A stretch of DNA of 64,000 nucleotides, taken from assembly GCA_943369755.1 (NCBI GenBank), contig CALROG020000012.1, positions 41,540 through 105,539 on the forward strand, read 5' to 3'. This document shows, in pieces, positions 7,978-17,046 of this stretch (positions are counted from its first letter, which is position 1; every line of letters begins with the position of its first letter). Below the pieces are notes generated by a model. The model was not told where the DNA came from. It saw only the letters and a list, made by a program, of their open reading frames with translations, and searched no databases. The DNA is from CALROG01 sp943369755 (GTDB taxonomy: Bacteria; Pseudomonadota; Gammaproteobacteria; Burkholderiales; Burkholderiaceae_C). The position numbers and the translations under genes are program-made.

Positions 7978-8004
7978 ACAAAGCCCCGCATTGCGGGGCT
8001 TTGT
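7978..8004. terminator. Hairpin terminator between convergent cytochrome c4 and DUF1841 genes
   Basis: A 13-bp perfect stem, ACAAAGCCCCGCA paired with TGCGGGGCTTTGT around one T, lies 23 bases after the cytochrome c4 stop and 17 bases beyond the DUF1841 stop. A/T-rich feet on both sides suit a bidirectional terminator. Confidence 0.75.
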
Positions 8005-8020
8005 GCTTTGTGCACAGGAG

Positions 8021-8455
8021 TCAGTCTTTGGTGGCCTGGCGTTGCACACAGTCGATGTAGGCCTGGCCGTCAGGCGGGCGGCCGGCGCGCTGGCTTTCCC
8101 AGAGCATGCTGCCCAGGCACTCCATGGCCTGGTGGTGGGCGTCGTGCAATGAGCCCCGGCGCGCGGCCAGCAATTCCACCGCCTGGCGGATGCCTTGCGG
8201 CTGGTCGATCGAGCACTGCTCGCTGATCGACAGGTGCATGGACAGGTGCAGGAACGGGTTGGTTCGCCCGTCATCGCCCGCATAGTGCCGCACCAGCGCG
8301 GCGTCCAGGTCGGCCAAGTCGTGGTGATATTCGGGGTGCTCGGCAATCCACTGGCTGGCCAAGGTCTCCAGCGCCTCCATCGGCTCGCCGCTGCGGGCTT
8401 TGGCGTGGACGGAACAGAAAAAGCGCCGGACATCGGCTTGGCTGGGGGCGAACAT
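8021..8455 (-). CDS. DUF1841 family protein
   Basis: A 144-residue soluble protein starting MFAPSQADVRRFFC. The block NPFLHLSMHLSISEQCSIDQP followed by a His-rich region (HDAHHQAMECLGSMLWE) is the DUF1841 signature. The start at 8455 is chosen by homology; longer in-frame extension would overlap the divergent gene at 8569. Function is unknown in the family. Confidence 0.8.
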   Translation of the reverse strand: MFAPSQADVRRFFCSVHAKARSGEPMEALETLASQWIAEHPEYHHDLADLDAALVRHYAGDDGRTNPFLHLSMHLSISEQCSIDQPQGIRQAVELLAARRGSLHDAHHQAMECLGSMLWESQRAGRPPDGQAYIDCVQRQATKD

Positions 8456-8568
8456 GGGCGCAAAGCGTAGCACGCGCTGCTTGTCCGGCACCGGCTTGGG
8501 GCGGCGTCCTACGCCGTTGCCGGGGGGCATGCCGCCAACATGTGTTTCACCAGAATCAGGAGAATTCA

Positions 8569-8790
8569 ATGAACACGGCAAAAATCACAGGCATCATTTT
8601 CATTGTGCTGGGCCTCGTCGGCTTCCTGAGCGGCGGCTTCAGCTTCACCAAGGAAACCACCAAGGCCGAGATCGGCCCGCTTCAGCTCAAGGTGGAAGAA
8701 AAGCGCAACGTCAATGTGCCCCAGTGGCTGAGCATCGGAGCCATGGTGCTTGGCGGCGTGGTGCTGGTGATGGGCTTTCGCAAGCCCTGA
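8569..8790 (+). CDS. Small two-helix membrane protein
   Basis: A 73-residue protein: helix one MNTAKITGIIFIVLGLVGFL, a polar loop FSFTKETTKAEIGPLQLKVE, and helix two IGAMVLGGVVLVMGF. A good AGGAG site stands before ATG 8569. It resembles the DUF3185-type small membrane proteins. No function can be given. Confidence 0.75.
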   Translation: MNTAKITGIIFIVLGLVGFLSGGFSFTKETTKAEIGPLQLKVEEKRNVNVPQWLSIGAMVLGGVVLVMGFRKP

Positions 8791-8889
8791 GTTTCCCGGG
8801 TTTGGGCGCGCAAGCGCGGGGTGGCAGGCAGGCAAGTTATAAAAGCAAGAAAATGAGCATCTGCAAGTACCCGCGAAAGAGACAAACCC

Positions 8890-9591
8890 ATGATCGACAA
8901 GATTGCCGCGTCGGTGGCCGAGGCGCTCGGCGGCGTCCGGGACGGCGCCACGGTGATGATTGGCGGTTTCGGGACGGCCGGCATTCCTGAAGAGCTGATC
9001 GAAGGCTTGATCCAGCAGGGAGCCAAAGACCTGACGGTGGTGAACAACAACGCCGGCAATGGCGACACCGGGCTGGCGGCGCTGCTGGCGAGGGGGCGTG
9101 TGCGCAAGATCATCTGCAGCTTTCCGCGCCAGGCCGACAGCCATGTGTTTGACGCCCTGTACCGCAGCGGCAAGATCGAACTGGAGCTGGTGCCGCAGGG
9201 CAATTTGTCGGAGCGCATCCGCGCTGCAGGTGCCGGCATTGGCGCTTTTTTTACCCCCACAGGCTACGGCACCGACCTTGCCAAGGGCAAAGAAACCCGT
9301 GAAATCAATGGCCGCCTTCATGTGCTGGAGTACCCGATCCACGGCGACGTGGCCCTGATCAAGGCCGAGCGCGGCGACCGCTGGGGCAACCTCACGTACC
9401 GCAAAACCGCGCGCAACTTCGGCCCCAGCATGGCCATGGCCTGCCAGCGCACCATAGCCAGCGTGCATGAGGTGGTGGCGCTGGGTACGCTAGACCCCGA
9501 GACCATTGTCACCCCCGCCATCTTCGTGAGTCACATCGTGCGAGTGCAACGCCAGGCCACACAGGCGGGTGGCTTGAAGAAGGCTGCCTGA
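8890..9591 (+). CDS. pcaI: 3-oxoacid (3-oxoadipate) CoA-transferase subunit A
   Basis: The 233-residue alpha subunit binds the CoA part in the transfer of CoA from succinyl-CoA to 3-oxoadipate. The family motif GGFGTAGIPEELI is at residues 20-32, and NNNAGNGDTGLAALL and the GTDLAKGKETREINGR region are typical. It is followed after two bases by subunit B and then a PcaF-type thiolase, which together form the last two steps of the beta-ketoadipate branch of aromatic breakdown. ScoA (acetoacetate-specific) is the alternative; the thiolase next door favours pcaI. Confidence 0.85.
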   Translation: MIDKIAASVAEALGGVRDGATVMIGGFGTAGIPEELIEGLIQQGAKDLTVVNNNAGNGDTGLAALLARGRVRKIICSFPRQADSHVFDALYRSGKIELELVPQGNLSERIRAAGAGIGAFFTPTGYGTDLAKGKETREINGRLHVLEYPIHGDVALIKAERGDRWGNLTYRKTARNFGPSMAMACQRTIASVHEVVALGTLDPETIVTPAIFVSHIVRVQRQATQAGGLKKAA

Positions 9592-9593
9592 CC

Positions 9594-10238
9594 ATGGGCT
9601 GGACCAAACGCAGCAAAGACCAGCTTGCCGCCCGCGTGGCGCAAGACATTCCTGAAGGTGCCACCGTCAACCTGGGCATTGGCCAACCGACTTTGGTGGC
9701 CAACCATATTCCCGCCAGCCGCGAGGTGTTGTTGCACAGCGAGAACGGCTTGCTGGGCATGGGCCCGGCACCCGCGCCCGGCCAGGAAGACTACGACCTG
9801 ATCAACGCCGGCAAGCAGCCGGTGACCTTGCTGCCAGGCGGCTCGTATTTTCATCACACCGACAGCTTCGCCATGATGCGTGGCGGCCATCTGGACATTT
9901 GCGTGCTGGGGGCCTTTCAGGTGAGCGAGCGCGGTGACCTGGCCAACTGGCACACCGGCGAGAAAGACGCCATACCCGCGGTGGGCGGTGCGATGGACCT
10001 GGCCGTGGGTGCCAAACAGACCTGGGTGATGATGGACCTGTTGACCAAGCTAGGCACCAGCAAGATCGTGCGCGAATGCAGCTACCCTTTAACCGGGCTG
10101 GCCTGCGTCAAGCGCATCTACACCGACCTGGCCACGCTGGACGTGACGCCCAATGGCCTGCGCTGCGTGGACCGGGTCGATGGCCTGAGCCATGCCGAGC
10201 TTGAACAACTGCTGGGCCTTGCGCTTGATTTGAAGTAA
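9594..10238 (+). CDS. pcaJ: 3-oxoacid (3-oxoadipate) CoA-transferase subunit B
   Basis: The 214-residue beta subunit holds the catalytic glutamate in HSENGLLGMGP, which forms the covalent CoA thioester. VNLGIGQPTLVANHI near the N-terminus and LLPGGSYFHHTDSFAMMRGGH in the middle are conserved. It starts two bases after the pcaI stop, so the subunits are translationally coupled. Confidence 0.87.
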   Translation: MGWTKRSKDQLAARVAQDIPEGATVNLGIGQPTLVANHIPASREVLLHSENGLLGMGPAPAPGQEDYDLINAGKQPVTLLPGGSYFHHTDSFAMMRGGHLDICVLGAFQVSERGDLANWHTGEKDAIPAVGGAMDLAVGAKQTWVMMDLLTKLGTSKIVRECSYPLTGLACVKRIYTDLATLDVTPNGLRCVDRVDGLSHAELEQLLGLALDLK

Positions 10239-10284
10239 TTTCCGTTCAGGCTCAGTGCCAACGGTCAACCGGAGACGATTGAAA

Positions 10285-11487
10285 ATGCCCCACGCTTTTA
10301 TTTGTGATGCCATCCGCACCCCCTTTGGCCGCTACGGCGGCGCGCTCAGCAGTGTGCGCACCGACGACCTGGGGGCCATCCCGCTCAAGGCCTTGATGGC
10401 GCGCAACCCGAATGTCGACTGGGCGGCCGTGAGCGATGTGATCTTTGGCTGCGCCAACCAGGCTGGCGAAGACAACCGCAATGTGGCCCATATGGCAAGC
10501 CTGCTGGCGGGTTTGCCGATGGACGTGCCGGGTGCCACCATCAACCGCCTGTGCGGCTCGGGCCTGGACGCGGTGGGTACAGCGGCACGCGCCATCAGGG
10601 CCGGGGAGGCCACGCTGATGATTGCCGGGGGTGTGGAAAGCATGAGCCGCGCGCCCTTTGTGATGCCCAAGGCAGAAAGCGCCTTCAGCCGTGCCAGTGC
10701 GGTTTACGACACCACCATTGGCTGGCGTTTTGTCAACCCGCGCATGAAGCAAATGTATGGCGTGGACGCCATGCCCGAGACCGCCGAGAACGTGGCCACT
10801 GACTTCAAGATCGACCGCGAATCCCAGGACCGCATGGCCCTGGCCAGCCAGTTAAAGGCCGTGGCGGCGCAGAAGGCCGGCCACTTTGACAGCGAGATCA
10901 CGCCGGTCACCATCGTCCAGAAAAAAGGCGACGCGTTGGTGGTGAGCAAAGACGAGCACCCGCGTGAAACCTCGATCGAGGCGCTGGCCAAACTTAAAGG
11001 CGTGGTGCGCCCGGATGGCACCGTCACGGCTGGCAATGCCAGTGGGGTAAACGACGGCGCCTGCGCGCTGCTGCTGGCCGACGAAGCCAGCGCCGCCAGG
11101 CACGGCCTGACCCCCAGGGCCCGCGTGGTGGGCATGGCCACCGCCGGCGTGGCACCGCGCATCATGGGCATAGGCCCCGCGCCTGCCACCCAAAAGGTGC
11201 TGGCGCTCACCGGCATCAGGCTCGAACAGCTCGACGTGATTGAACTCAACGAAGCCTTTGCCGCCCAGGGGCTGGCGGTGCTGCGCCAACTGGGCCTGCG
11301 CGACGATGACGAACGGGTCAACCGCTGGGGCGGTGCCATTGCCCTGGGCCACCCGCTGGGTGCCAGCGGCGCGCGGCTGGCGACCACGGCGGTGAACCAG
11401 TTACACAGCAGTGGTGGCCGCTACGCGCTGTGCACCATGTGCATTGGCGTGGGGCAGGGCATTGCAGTGATTCTGGAGCGCGTGTAG
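10285..11487 (+). CDS. pcaF: 3-oxoadipyl-CoA thiolase
   Basis: A 400-residue thiolase. The nucleophilic cysteine lies in NRLCGSGLDAVG near residue 90, and the C-terminal active-site blocks are GGAIALGHPLGASGAR and CTMCIGVGQG. The stretch YDTTIGWRFVNPRMKQMYGV followed by MPETAENVA is the version seen in PcaF, not in general acetoacetyl-CoA thiolases. The start MPHAFICDAIRTPFG is preferred over an in-frame start 30 bases upstream. It cleaves 3-oxoadipyl-CoA to succinyl-CoA and acetyl-CoA, completing the pathway begun by pcaIJ. Confidence 0.88.
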   Translation: MPHAFICDAIRTPFGRYGGALSSVRTDDLGAIPLKALMARNPNVDWAAVSDVIFGCANQAGEDNRNVAHMASLLAGLPMDVPGATINRLCGSGLDAVGTAARAIRAGEATLMIAGGVESMSRAPFVMPKAESAFSRASAVYDTTIGWRFVNPRMKQMYGVDAMPETAENVATDFKIDRESQDRMALASQLKAVAAQKAGHFDSEITPVTIVQKKGDALVVSKDEHPRETSIEALAKLKGVVRPDGTVTAGNASGVNDGACALLLADEASAARHGLTPRARVVGMATAGVAPRIMGIGPAPATQKVLALTGIRLEQLDVIELNEAFAAQGLAVLRQLGLRDDDERVNRWGGAIALGHPLGASGARLATTAVNQLHSSGGRYALCTMCIGVGQGIAVILERV

Positions 11488-11502
11488 GCCCGGCCTGCCC
11501 CG

Positions 11503-13647
11503 TTAGAGGTTGCCCGCAAACAGCCGCCGGATCACCACGTCCTTGAGACTGTGCACCTCGGCCAGACCGAGGCGCTCCAGGTACGCTTGCGGCGCCTCCT
11601 TGCCGGCCCACAGGGCGCGCAGTGCCAGTTGCAGCAACTCGCCCGGGTGGTGTGTCGCGTGTTTGAGCTTTTTGAGCGCCCGCACGATGTGGAGCTCGTC
11701 GTCCGTCAGGTCGGTGCCGAACGGGAAGTCGGGCAGTAGTTGTGCCTCGGCCCAGGGGTGGAGTTTTTCTTCCAGCGCCTGCGGCAGGTTCTGGCGGTAG
11801 CGTTCGGGCAGTTCCCAGGTGGCGTCCAGCTTGCCGTGGGCCTTGGCCTGGCTTACCAGTTCATCCTGAAAGCGTGAGTCCGCTATCGCGATCAACCGCT
11901 TGACGACTTCGCCGTCTGGCTGGCCGCGCAGGTCGGCGACACCGTATTCGGTGACGATGATGTCGCGCAGGTGGCGCGGAATGGTGGTGTGGCCGTAGTT
12001 CCAGACAATGCTGCTCTTCAGGCCGTCCTTGTTGTCGTGGGTGGCACGAAGCATCATGACCAGCCTCGCATCGGGCAGAGCGTGGGCCATGGCCACAAAG
12101 TTGTATTGCCCGCCCACACCGCTGACCACCTGGCCGGATTCCAGCGCGTCGGATGCGGCCGCGCCCAGCAGCGTGACGATCATGGTGGTGTTCATGAAGC
12201 GGGCCTTGCGCCGTTGCACCCGCTTGAGCCCGCCCTGGCCCGCGTGCTCGGAATACAGCTGATTGATGAAGTCGATCCGCGTCATGTCGATCTTCGCCAG
12301 CTCCTGAGGCGGCATGGTGCGCAGGCGTTCGTAAAAGTCTCGCGGACCCAGAAAGAAGCCACCGGTCATGAACACGCCATGCAGCAGCCTTTTCCCAAGC
12401 ATGTGTTCTGCCAACACCGGCTGGGCTGCGGCGTCTTGTGGCGCAGCGCTACAGCGGTAGGTGCCTTCTGGCGCGTGGCGCACCAGCTCCGCGCCGCGCA
12501 GCTCTACGTCGGCGCGCAGCACGCCCCAGTGGCGCAGGAATGCGACGTCTGGTTCGCGCAACGGCGAGCCAATGCGCCCAGCCTCCAGCAACGCCAGCAG
12601 GGTGTCTGTGTTCACGGCTTCGTCGGCGATGCGGCCCTCGTTGATGAGGCGCTGCAGCGCTTCGTCAGCAAACACCTCGCGCCGGATGATGCCGGCCTCT
12701 ATGAGTTTGAGAAAGCCGTTGACGAACATTTCCGAGCAACCATACAAGCCCTGTTCAAAGCGGCCAAACTCCCGGTTGGCCACGCCGTCCGGGCACAGGC
12801 TGTCCAGGATCTGGCGGTACTCAGCGCTGTGCCGCTCGCGCACGATCAGTGCCTGGCCGATGGCGTCGCCCAGCGAGCCGATGCCGATTTGCAGCGTGCC
12901 GCCGTCTTCCACCAGGCTGCTGGCGTGCAGCCCGATCGCGTAGTCGGCAGCGCTGACCTTGCCGTTGGGCGGGGCAAACAACGCGTGCGTGGCCGCCGGG
13001 TCGGTCACCACAAGGTCAAAAAAGCCAGGGCTGACTTCAGCGCCATTGGGCATGAACGGCATCTGCCGGTTGATGACGCCGATCTTGAGCAGTGGCTGGC
13101 CCGCCTGGGCCAGCTTTTCCACCACTTCAAACACCACGTCGGGGTTGCTGGACAGGCTCAGGCGCAGGCTGTCGCCCTCGCCCCGCGCGGCGACAGCCTG
13201 GGCAATCACGTTCATGCCTTGCACCGCCATGTCGCGCGCCACGAAGGTGTAGTTGGTGGAGATGTAGCCTTGCTGCGCAACTGCATTGCCCACGTAGTCG
13301 CCGGTTTTCATGAAGAATTCATGCACCTCCACATTGGGCGGCAGCGTGTGGGCGCGCAGATCTTTCACGTAGTCCAGGTCGGGATAGTCGGCAAACACGC
13401 GTTCCACCAGTGGGGCCAGAAAGTGCTGCTCCAGCGCGCTGTTGCCCACCGGCTTTTCAAGCGACAGCGCGGTGATGATGCGCAGCCGGCGCGCCGGGTT
13501 GGCCTTGATGCGACGGTACAGCGCGTTGACAAAAGGGTTGGGCTTGCCAATGGCCAACGGGATGCCCAGCACGATGTCGCCGGGCACGGTGTCCAGTACA
13601 TGGTCTACGGCGGCGGCAATGGAATCAATCATCAAGGGGGCTTGCAT
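11503..13647 (-). CDS. Acetyl-CoA hydrolase/transferase family protein (long form)
   Basis: About 714 residues starting MQAPLMIDSIAAAVDHV, with GGAG placed well before ATG 13647. The C-terminal half contains the family core NTTMIVTLLGAAASDALESG followed by QVVSGVGGQYNFVAMAH. The N-terminal 300 residues are a second CoA-transferase-like part (GTLQIGIGSLGDAIGQALI). Such long forms interconvert acyl-CoA and free acid; the substrate is not evident. It converges on pcaF with a 15-base gap. Confidence 0.8.
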   Translation of the reverse strand: MQAPLMIDSIAAAVDHVLDTVPGDIVLGIPLAIGKPNPFVNALYRRIKANPARRLRIITALSLEKPVGNSALEQHFLAPLVERVFADYPDLDYVKDLRAHTLPPNVEVHEFFMKTGDYVGNAVAQQGYISTNYTFVARDMAVQGMNVIAQAVAARGEGDSLRLSLSSNPDVVFEVVEKLAQAGQPLLKIGVINRQMPFMPNGAEVSPGFFDLVVTDPAATHALFAPPNGKVSAADYAIGLHASSLVEDGGTLQIGIGSLGDAIGQALIVRERHSAEYRQILDSLCPDGVANREFGRFEQGLYGCSEMFVNGFLKLIEAGIIRREVFADEALQRLINEGRIADEAVNTDTLLALLEAGRIGSPLREPDVAFLRHWGVLRADVELRGAELVRHAPEGTYRCSAAPQDAAAQPVLAEHMLGKRLLHGVFMTGGFFLGPRDFYERLRTMPPQELAKIDMTRIDFINQLYSEHAGQGGLKRVQRRKARFMNTTMIVTLLGAAASDALESGQVVSGVGGQYNFVAMAHALPDARLVMMLRATHDNKDGLKSSIVWNYGHTTIPRHLRDIIVTEYGVADLRGQPDGEVVKRLIAIADSRFQDELVSQAKAHGKLDATWELPERYRQNLPQALEEKLHPWAEAQLLPDFPFGTDLTDDELHIVRALKKLKHATHHPGELLQLALRALWAGKEAPQAYLERLGLAEVHSLKDVVIRRLFAGNL

Positions 13648-13749
13648 GGCATCTCCAGCGTGCATATGGGTACAGATTAGTTGCGTGCTGGGGCTGGCGG
13701 TTTGACATGGCGCAATCTCCTGCGCTTGCAAAACAACTTGGCGCAGCGC

Positions 13750-13774
13750 GCCTGCGCGTGGGCAGGCTTTTTTT
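13750..13774 (+). terminator. Intrinsic-terminator-like hairpin facing the plus strand
   Basis: GCCTGC and GCAGGC pair around six bases, followed by seven T residues on the plus strand. No plus-strand gene precedes it, so it would act on antisense or read-through RNA before it enters the end of the MFS gene. Confidence 0.35.
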
Positions 13775-13784
13775 GTGAAGCGGT

Positions 13785-14981
13785 TCAGGGGGCCATGCGC
13801 TGGCGCTGGGCCAGCACCGCCCACAACAGCGCGCCGCAGAGCGCAAACACCAGCATCAGCCAGCCCAGATTGACCGAGCCGTGGTGCGGCACCAGGCCCA
13901 CCAGATAACCCCCGGTGGCGCCCATCAGCTGCTGCATCAACCCCGCCACCGCCGCCGCCGCGCCGGCCAGTGCGGGTATGACGCCCACCGTGCCGCCCAG
14001 CGTGGCTGGCATCAGCAGGCCGTGGCCCAGCCCGAGCAGCATCAGCGGCAGCGCAAAAGCCAGCGGGCTGAGTACACCGCCCAGGCCCAGTGCCAACATC
14101 AACGCCACGCCGCCCACCGTGCTGGCGTGGCCAAGCTGCATCAAGTGGGCGTCGGGCACGCGGTGCGACAGGCGGCTGGCGATAAAGTTGCCCGCGATGT
14201 ACGACAGCGGCACGAGCATGATGAAAAAGCCCACCCGGTCCGGCCCCACACCGTAGCTGCCCAGCACCACTGGCGCACCCGCCAAAAAGGTGTAGAAGGT
14301 GGCCGCCGTCATGGACAAAATGCCCACATACAGCAAAAAAGCGGGCTCGCGCGCCAGCCGCGCGTAGGCCGCGCCCATGGCCCGCAGCCAGTGGGGCTGC
14401 GCCGCGGCCTGGGGCGGGTGCGCTGGCAAGCTGCGCCAGGCGGCCAGCCACAGCACTGCGGCCAGCACCGCCATCAGCACAAAGTTGGCCTGCCAGCCCA
14501 GGCGCACATGCAGCTGCCCGCCCACGATGGTGGCCGCCGGCGGGCACAGGCCCATGCACATGCCGACGTAGGCCAGCACCCGGGTGCGCTCGGGTCCGCT
14601 GAACAAGTCTTGCACCATGGCCCGGCCTACCACCATGCCTGCGGCGCAGCCCGCGCCTTGCAGCACCCGCGCCGCGGTCAGGCTGGGCAAGTCGGGTGCC
14701 AGCGCCGCCAGCACCGATCCGGCGAACGCCAGCGCAAGGCCGGTCATCAACACCTTTCTGCGGCCCAGCCGGTCAGACAGCGGGCCGTACAGCAGTTGCA
14801 GGCAGCCATAGGCCACCACATAACCGCTGAAGGTGAGCTGCACTGCCGCCTGGCTGGCCCCGAAGGTGGTACCCCACTCCTGCATGGACGGAATGCAGAT
14901 CGTCATGGCCAGCAGGCCAAAGGCAAGCTGGCCGATCAGGTTGGCAATCAGCAGGGCGTGGGAAGCGGGTTTGTGAGGCAT
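13785..14981 (-). CDS. MFS transporter, Bcr/CflA drug-resistance type
   Basis: A 398-residue, twelve-helix inner-membrane protein. The MFS motif A loop is YGPLSDRLGRRKVL, and the antiporter motif region is RVLQGAGCAAGMVVGRAMVQD, as in Bcr/CflA exporters. N-terminus MPHKPASHALLIANLIGQLA. It probably exports a small hydrophobic compound by proton antiport; the substrate is unknown. A dispersed repeat lies upstream. Confidence 0.85.
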   Translation of the reverse strand: MPHKPASHALLIANLIGQLAFGLLAMTICIPSMQEWGTTFGASQAAVQLTFSGYVVAYGCLQLLYGPLSDRLGRRKVLMTGLALAFAGSVLAALAPDLPSLTAARVLQGAGCAAGMVVGRAMVQDLFSGPERTRVLAYVGMCMGLCPPAATIVGGQLHVRLGWQANFVLMAVLAAVLWLAAWRSLPAHPPQAAAQPHWLRAMGAAYARLAREPAFLLYVGILSMTAATFYTFLAGAPVVLGSYGVGPDRVGFFIMLVPLSYIAGNFIASRLSHRVPDAHLMQLGHASTVGGVALMLALGLGGVLSPLAFALPLMLLGLGHGLLMPATLGGTVGVIPALAGAAAAVAGLMQQLMGATGGYLVGLVPHHGSVNLGWLMLVFALCGALLWAVLAQRQRMAP

Positions 14982-15054
14982 GCAGTGCGGGGCGGGTTGT
15001 GTCCCTTGACTGTACAGAAGCGGTGCCTTGGCTGCGGTTTTGCCGGTGTTTTGG

Positions 15055-15111
15055 AGCTAAACGGGCTGTAGCCCGCATAAACATTGCGCTAGCCACTATA
15101 AAAATGATAGC
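15055..15111 (-). repeat. 57-bp dispersed repeat, copy B
   Basis: Reverse-oriented copy with GCTATCATTTTTATAGTGGC, then CTAGCGCA, ATGCGGGCTACAGCC and GTTTAGC. It lies between the divergent MFS and serine hydrolase genes. Confidence 0.85.
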
Positions 15112-15177
15112 GCATTGGCAACCACTGGCGTATCGTGTCAAATCCGGCTATTGAATAACGACACTGAGGAGACACCG

Positions 15178-16392
15178 TTGAAGCTCAAAAAAATCGCCCT
15201 CGGACTACTGGTTATTGTTGCCGTTGCTGGCACGGCCCGCTGGTTCAGCCTGGACAAGGAAACCCGCGGCCTGCTGGCAACCTTTCCCACCAACCGCGAC
15301 TTGCTGTTCTGGAACCAGTCGCAGCGCGACGCCGCCTTTCGGGCGCTGGACCGGGTTTCACTGTTGGCCAAGTGGCGGGTGGTTGCGCCGGCCAGCACCC
15401 CCATGCCTTTGCCCCCCGGCCCGCCACTCAAACTGGGGCTGGACATCGACGCCTACATGGCGAGCCAGCGCAGCGCGGCACTGCTGATCCTGCACGACGG
15501 CAAACTGCGCTTTGAACGCTATGGCCTGGGCTTTGACAACAGCGGGCGCTGGACCAGCTTTTCGGTGGCCAAGTCGTTCACCTCCACCCTGGTCGGCGCG
15601 GCCATTCGCGACGGGCACATCAAGAGCATGGACGACAAGGTCAGCGACTACATCCCTCAAATGAAAGGCTCGGCCTACGACGCGGTCAGCATTCGCCAGC
15701 TTCTGACCATGACCTCTGGCGTGAAGTGGAACGAAGACTACGCCGACCCGAACTCCGACGTCGCCAAGTTCAACAACCACAGGCCTGAAGACGGCGTGGA
15801 CGCTGCGGTGAGCTACATGCGCAAGCTGCCGCGCGAGGTGGCCCCCGGCACCCGCTGGCTCTACAGCACCGGCGAGACCAACCTGGTGGGCATTTTGCTG
15901 AGCCAGGCAACCAAGCGGCCGCTGGCGCAGTACCTGGAAGAAAAGATCTGGGTACCTGCTGGCATGGGCCAGCAGGCCACCTGGATATTGAATAAGACCG
16001 GGCAGGAAATCAGTGGCTGCTGCATCCAGGCCGCGCCACAAGACTTTGCCCGGCTCGGGCAATTCATTCTGAACGGTGCGGTTGTCAAAGGGCAAAGCAT
16101 CGTGCCTGACGGCTGGCTTGCTGAAGCCACCAGCGCGCGCACCGGCATCAACCAGCCCGGGCGCGGCTACGGTTACCAGTGGTGGACCTATGACGACGGC
16201 AGCTTTGCAGCGCGCGGCATTTTTGGCCAGGGCATCTTTATCGACCCCAAGCGCAAACTGGTGATCGCTTCCAACGCCAACTGGGCGGGTGGCGCCAACT
16301 ACAAGCCGTCCAGCGACGAACGCGAGGCGTTTTACAAGGCGGTGCAGATGGCAGTGGACACGGAAGCCGGCGGGGCTGTGCCCGCGCGATGA
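15178..16392 (+). CDS. Serine hydrolase, beta-lactamase/6-aminohexanoate-dimer hydrolase family
   Basis: A 404-residue protein with an N-terminal membrane anchor (IALGLLVIVAVAGTARW). The start is TTG 15178, supported by GAGGAGAC seven bases upstream. The catalytic SXXK box is FSVAKSFTS; the second tyrosine motif is LYSTGETNL; the usual KTG/HTG box is replaced by FGQGIFIDP. That set matches class C-like esterases and NylB-type hydrolases rather than true beta-lactamases. It is exported but likely stays anchored. Substrate unknown. Confidence 0.82.
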   Translation: MKLKKIALGLLVIVAVAGTARWFSLDKETRGLLATFPTNRDLLFWNQSQRDAAFRALDRVSLLAKWRVVAPASTPMPLPPGPPLKLGLDIDAYMASQRSAALLILHDGKLRFERYGLGFDNSGRWTSFSVAKSFTSTLVGAAIRDGHIKSMDDKVSDYIPQMKGSAYDAVSIRQLLTMTSGVKWNEDYADPNSDVAKFNNHRPEDGVDAAVSYMRKLPREVAPGTRWLYSTGETNLVGILLSQATKRPLAQYLEEKIWVPAGMGQQATWILNKTGQEISGCCIQAAPQDFARLGQFILNGAVVKGQSIVPDGWLAEATSARTGINQPGRGYGYQWWTYDDGSFAARGIFGQGIFIDPKRKLVIASNANWAGGANYKPSSDEREAFYKAVQMAVDTEAGGAVPAR

Positions 16393-16394
16393 GT

Positions 16395-16416
16395 AAAAAA
16401 TAGCAGCCCGCTGCTA
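16395..16416 (-). terminator. Intrinsic terminator of the GST operon, overlapping the stop codon
   Basis: On the minus strand TAGCAG-CGGG-CTGCTA is followed by six T residues. The TAG stop of the gst gene is the first three bases of the stem, so coding sequence runs directly into the terminator. Confidence 0.7.
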
Positions 16417-17046
16417 CAGCTTCACCGATGGCCGCTCCCCCATGGCGGCGCGCCAGCGCAGCAGGTGGGGGTGCTGCTCACCAGGCTTTACCTTCACCAC
16501 CCGGGCAAAGTCCACTGCCACCACAGCCGTAATGTCGGCAATGCTGAACTGGTTGGCGGCAATGAATTCACGCCCGGTCAGCCGGGTATTCAGCGTGTCA
16601 AAAAAGTTCTGCAAGCGCGCCTGCCCGCGCTGTGCCAGCTCGGGGATCTGCGCATAGTCCACCGGGCCGGGCAGGGCGCGGTTGACCATGGCGGGGGAGG
16701 CGTTGCGCAGTGTCTCGGCAATCGCCATCAGGCCTTCAAATTCAATGCGCCATTGCCAGCTGGCAATCTCGGCCTTGTCTTGTGGGGTGGTGCCCAGCAG
16801 CGGCGGCTGCGGATAGCGGGCCTCGATGTAGGCGGCGATGGCTGCGTTGTCCGTCAGCACCAAGCCATCTTCGGTTAGCAGCGCAGGCACGGTGCATTGC
16901 GGATTGATGGCCCGGTAGGCGTCACCCATTTGCTCGGCGTTTTTCAGGTCCACCTGAATGCTGTGATGGGTAATGCCCTTTTCAGCCAGAAGCATGCGCG
17001 CGCGGCGCGGGCTGGGGGCGGTGGCGCAGTCGTAAAGGGTGATCAT
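16414..17046 (-). CDS. Glutathione S-transferase family protein
   Basis: A 210-residue GST. The thioredoxin-like N-domain starts MITLYDCATAPSPRRARMLL, with cis-proline motif CTVPALLTEDG and NAAIAAYIEARYP; the helical C-domain ends FSIADITAVVAVDFARVVK, the N-capping box region. It overlaps the stop of the upstream yghU-type gene by four bases. Substrate is not known. Confidence 0.85.
   Translation of the reverse strand: MITLYDCATAPSPRRARMLLAEKGITHHSIQVDLKNAEQMGDAYRAINPQCTVPALLTEDGLVLTDNAAIAAYIEARYPQPPLLGTTPQDKAEIASWQWRIEFEGLMAIAETLRNASPAMVNRALPGPVDYAQIPELAQRGQARLQNFFDTLNTRLTGREFIAANQFSIADITAVVAVDFARVVKVKPGEQHPHLLRWRAAMGERPSVKL

Noticed and set aside
11971..13680. Long plus-strand open frame opposite the CoA-transferase gene
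   Set aside because: It is the antisense shadow of a well-conserved minus-strand gene; its translation is His/Gln/Arg-rich with no family signature and no ribosome site.
15178..16392. Antibiotic-resistance beta-lactamase
   Set aside because: It has SXXK but not the YAN/KTG pair of class C enzymes; esterase or amide hydrolase is more likely.
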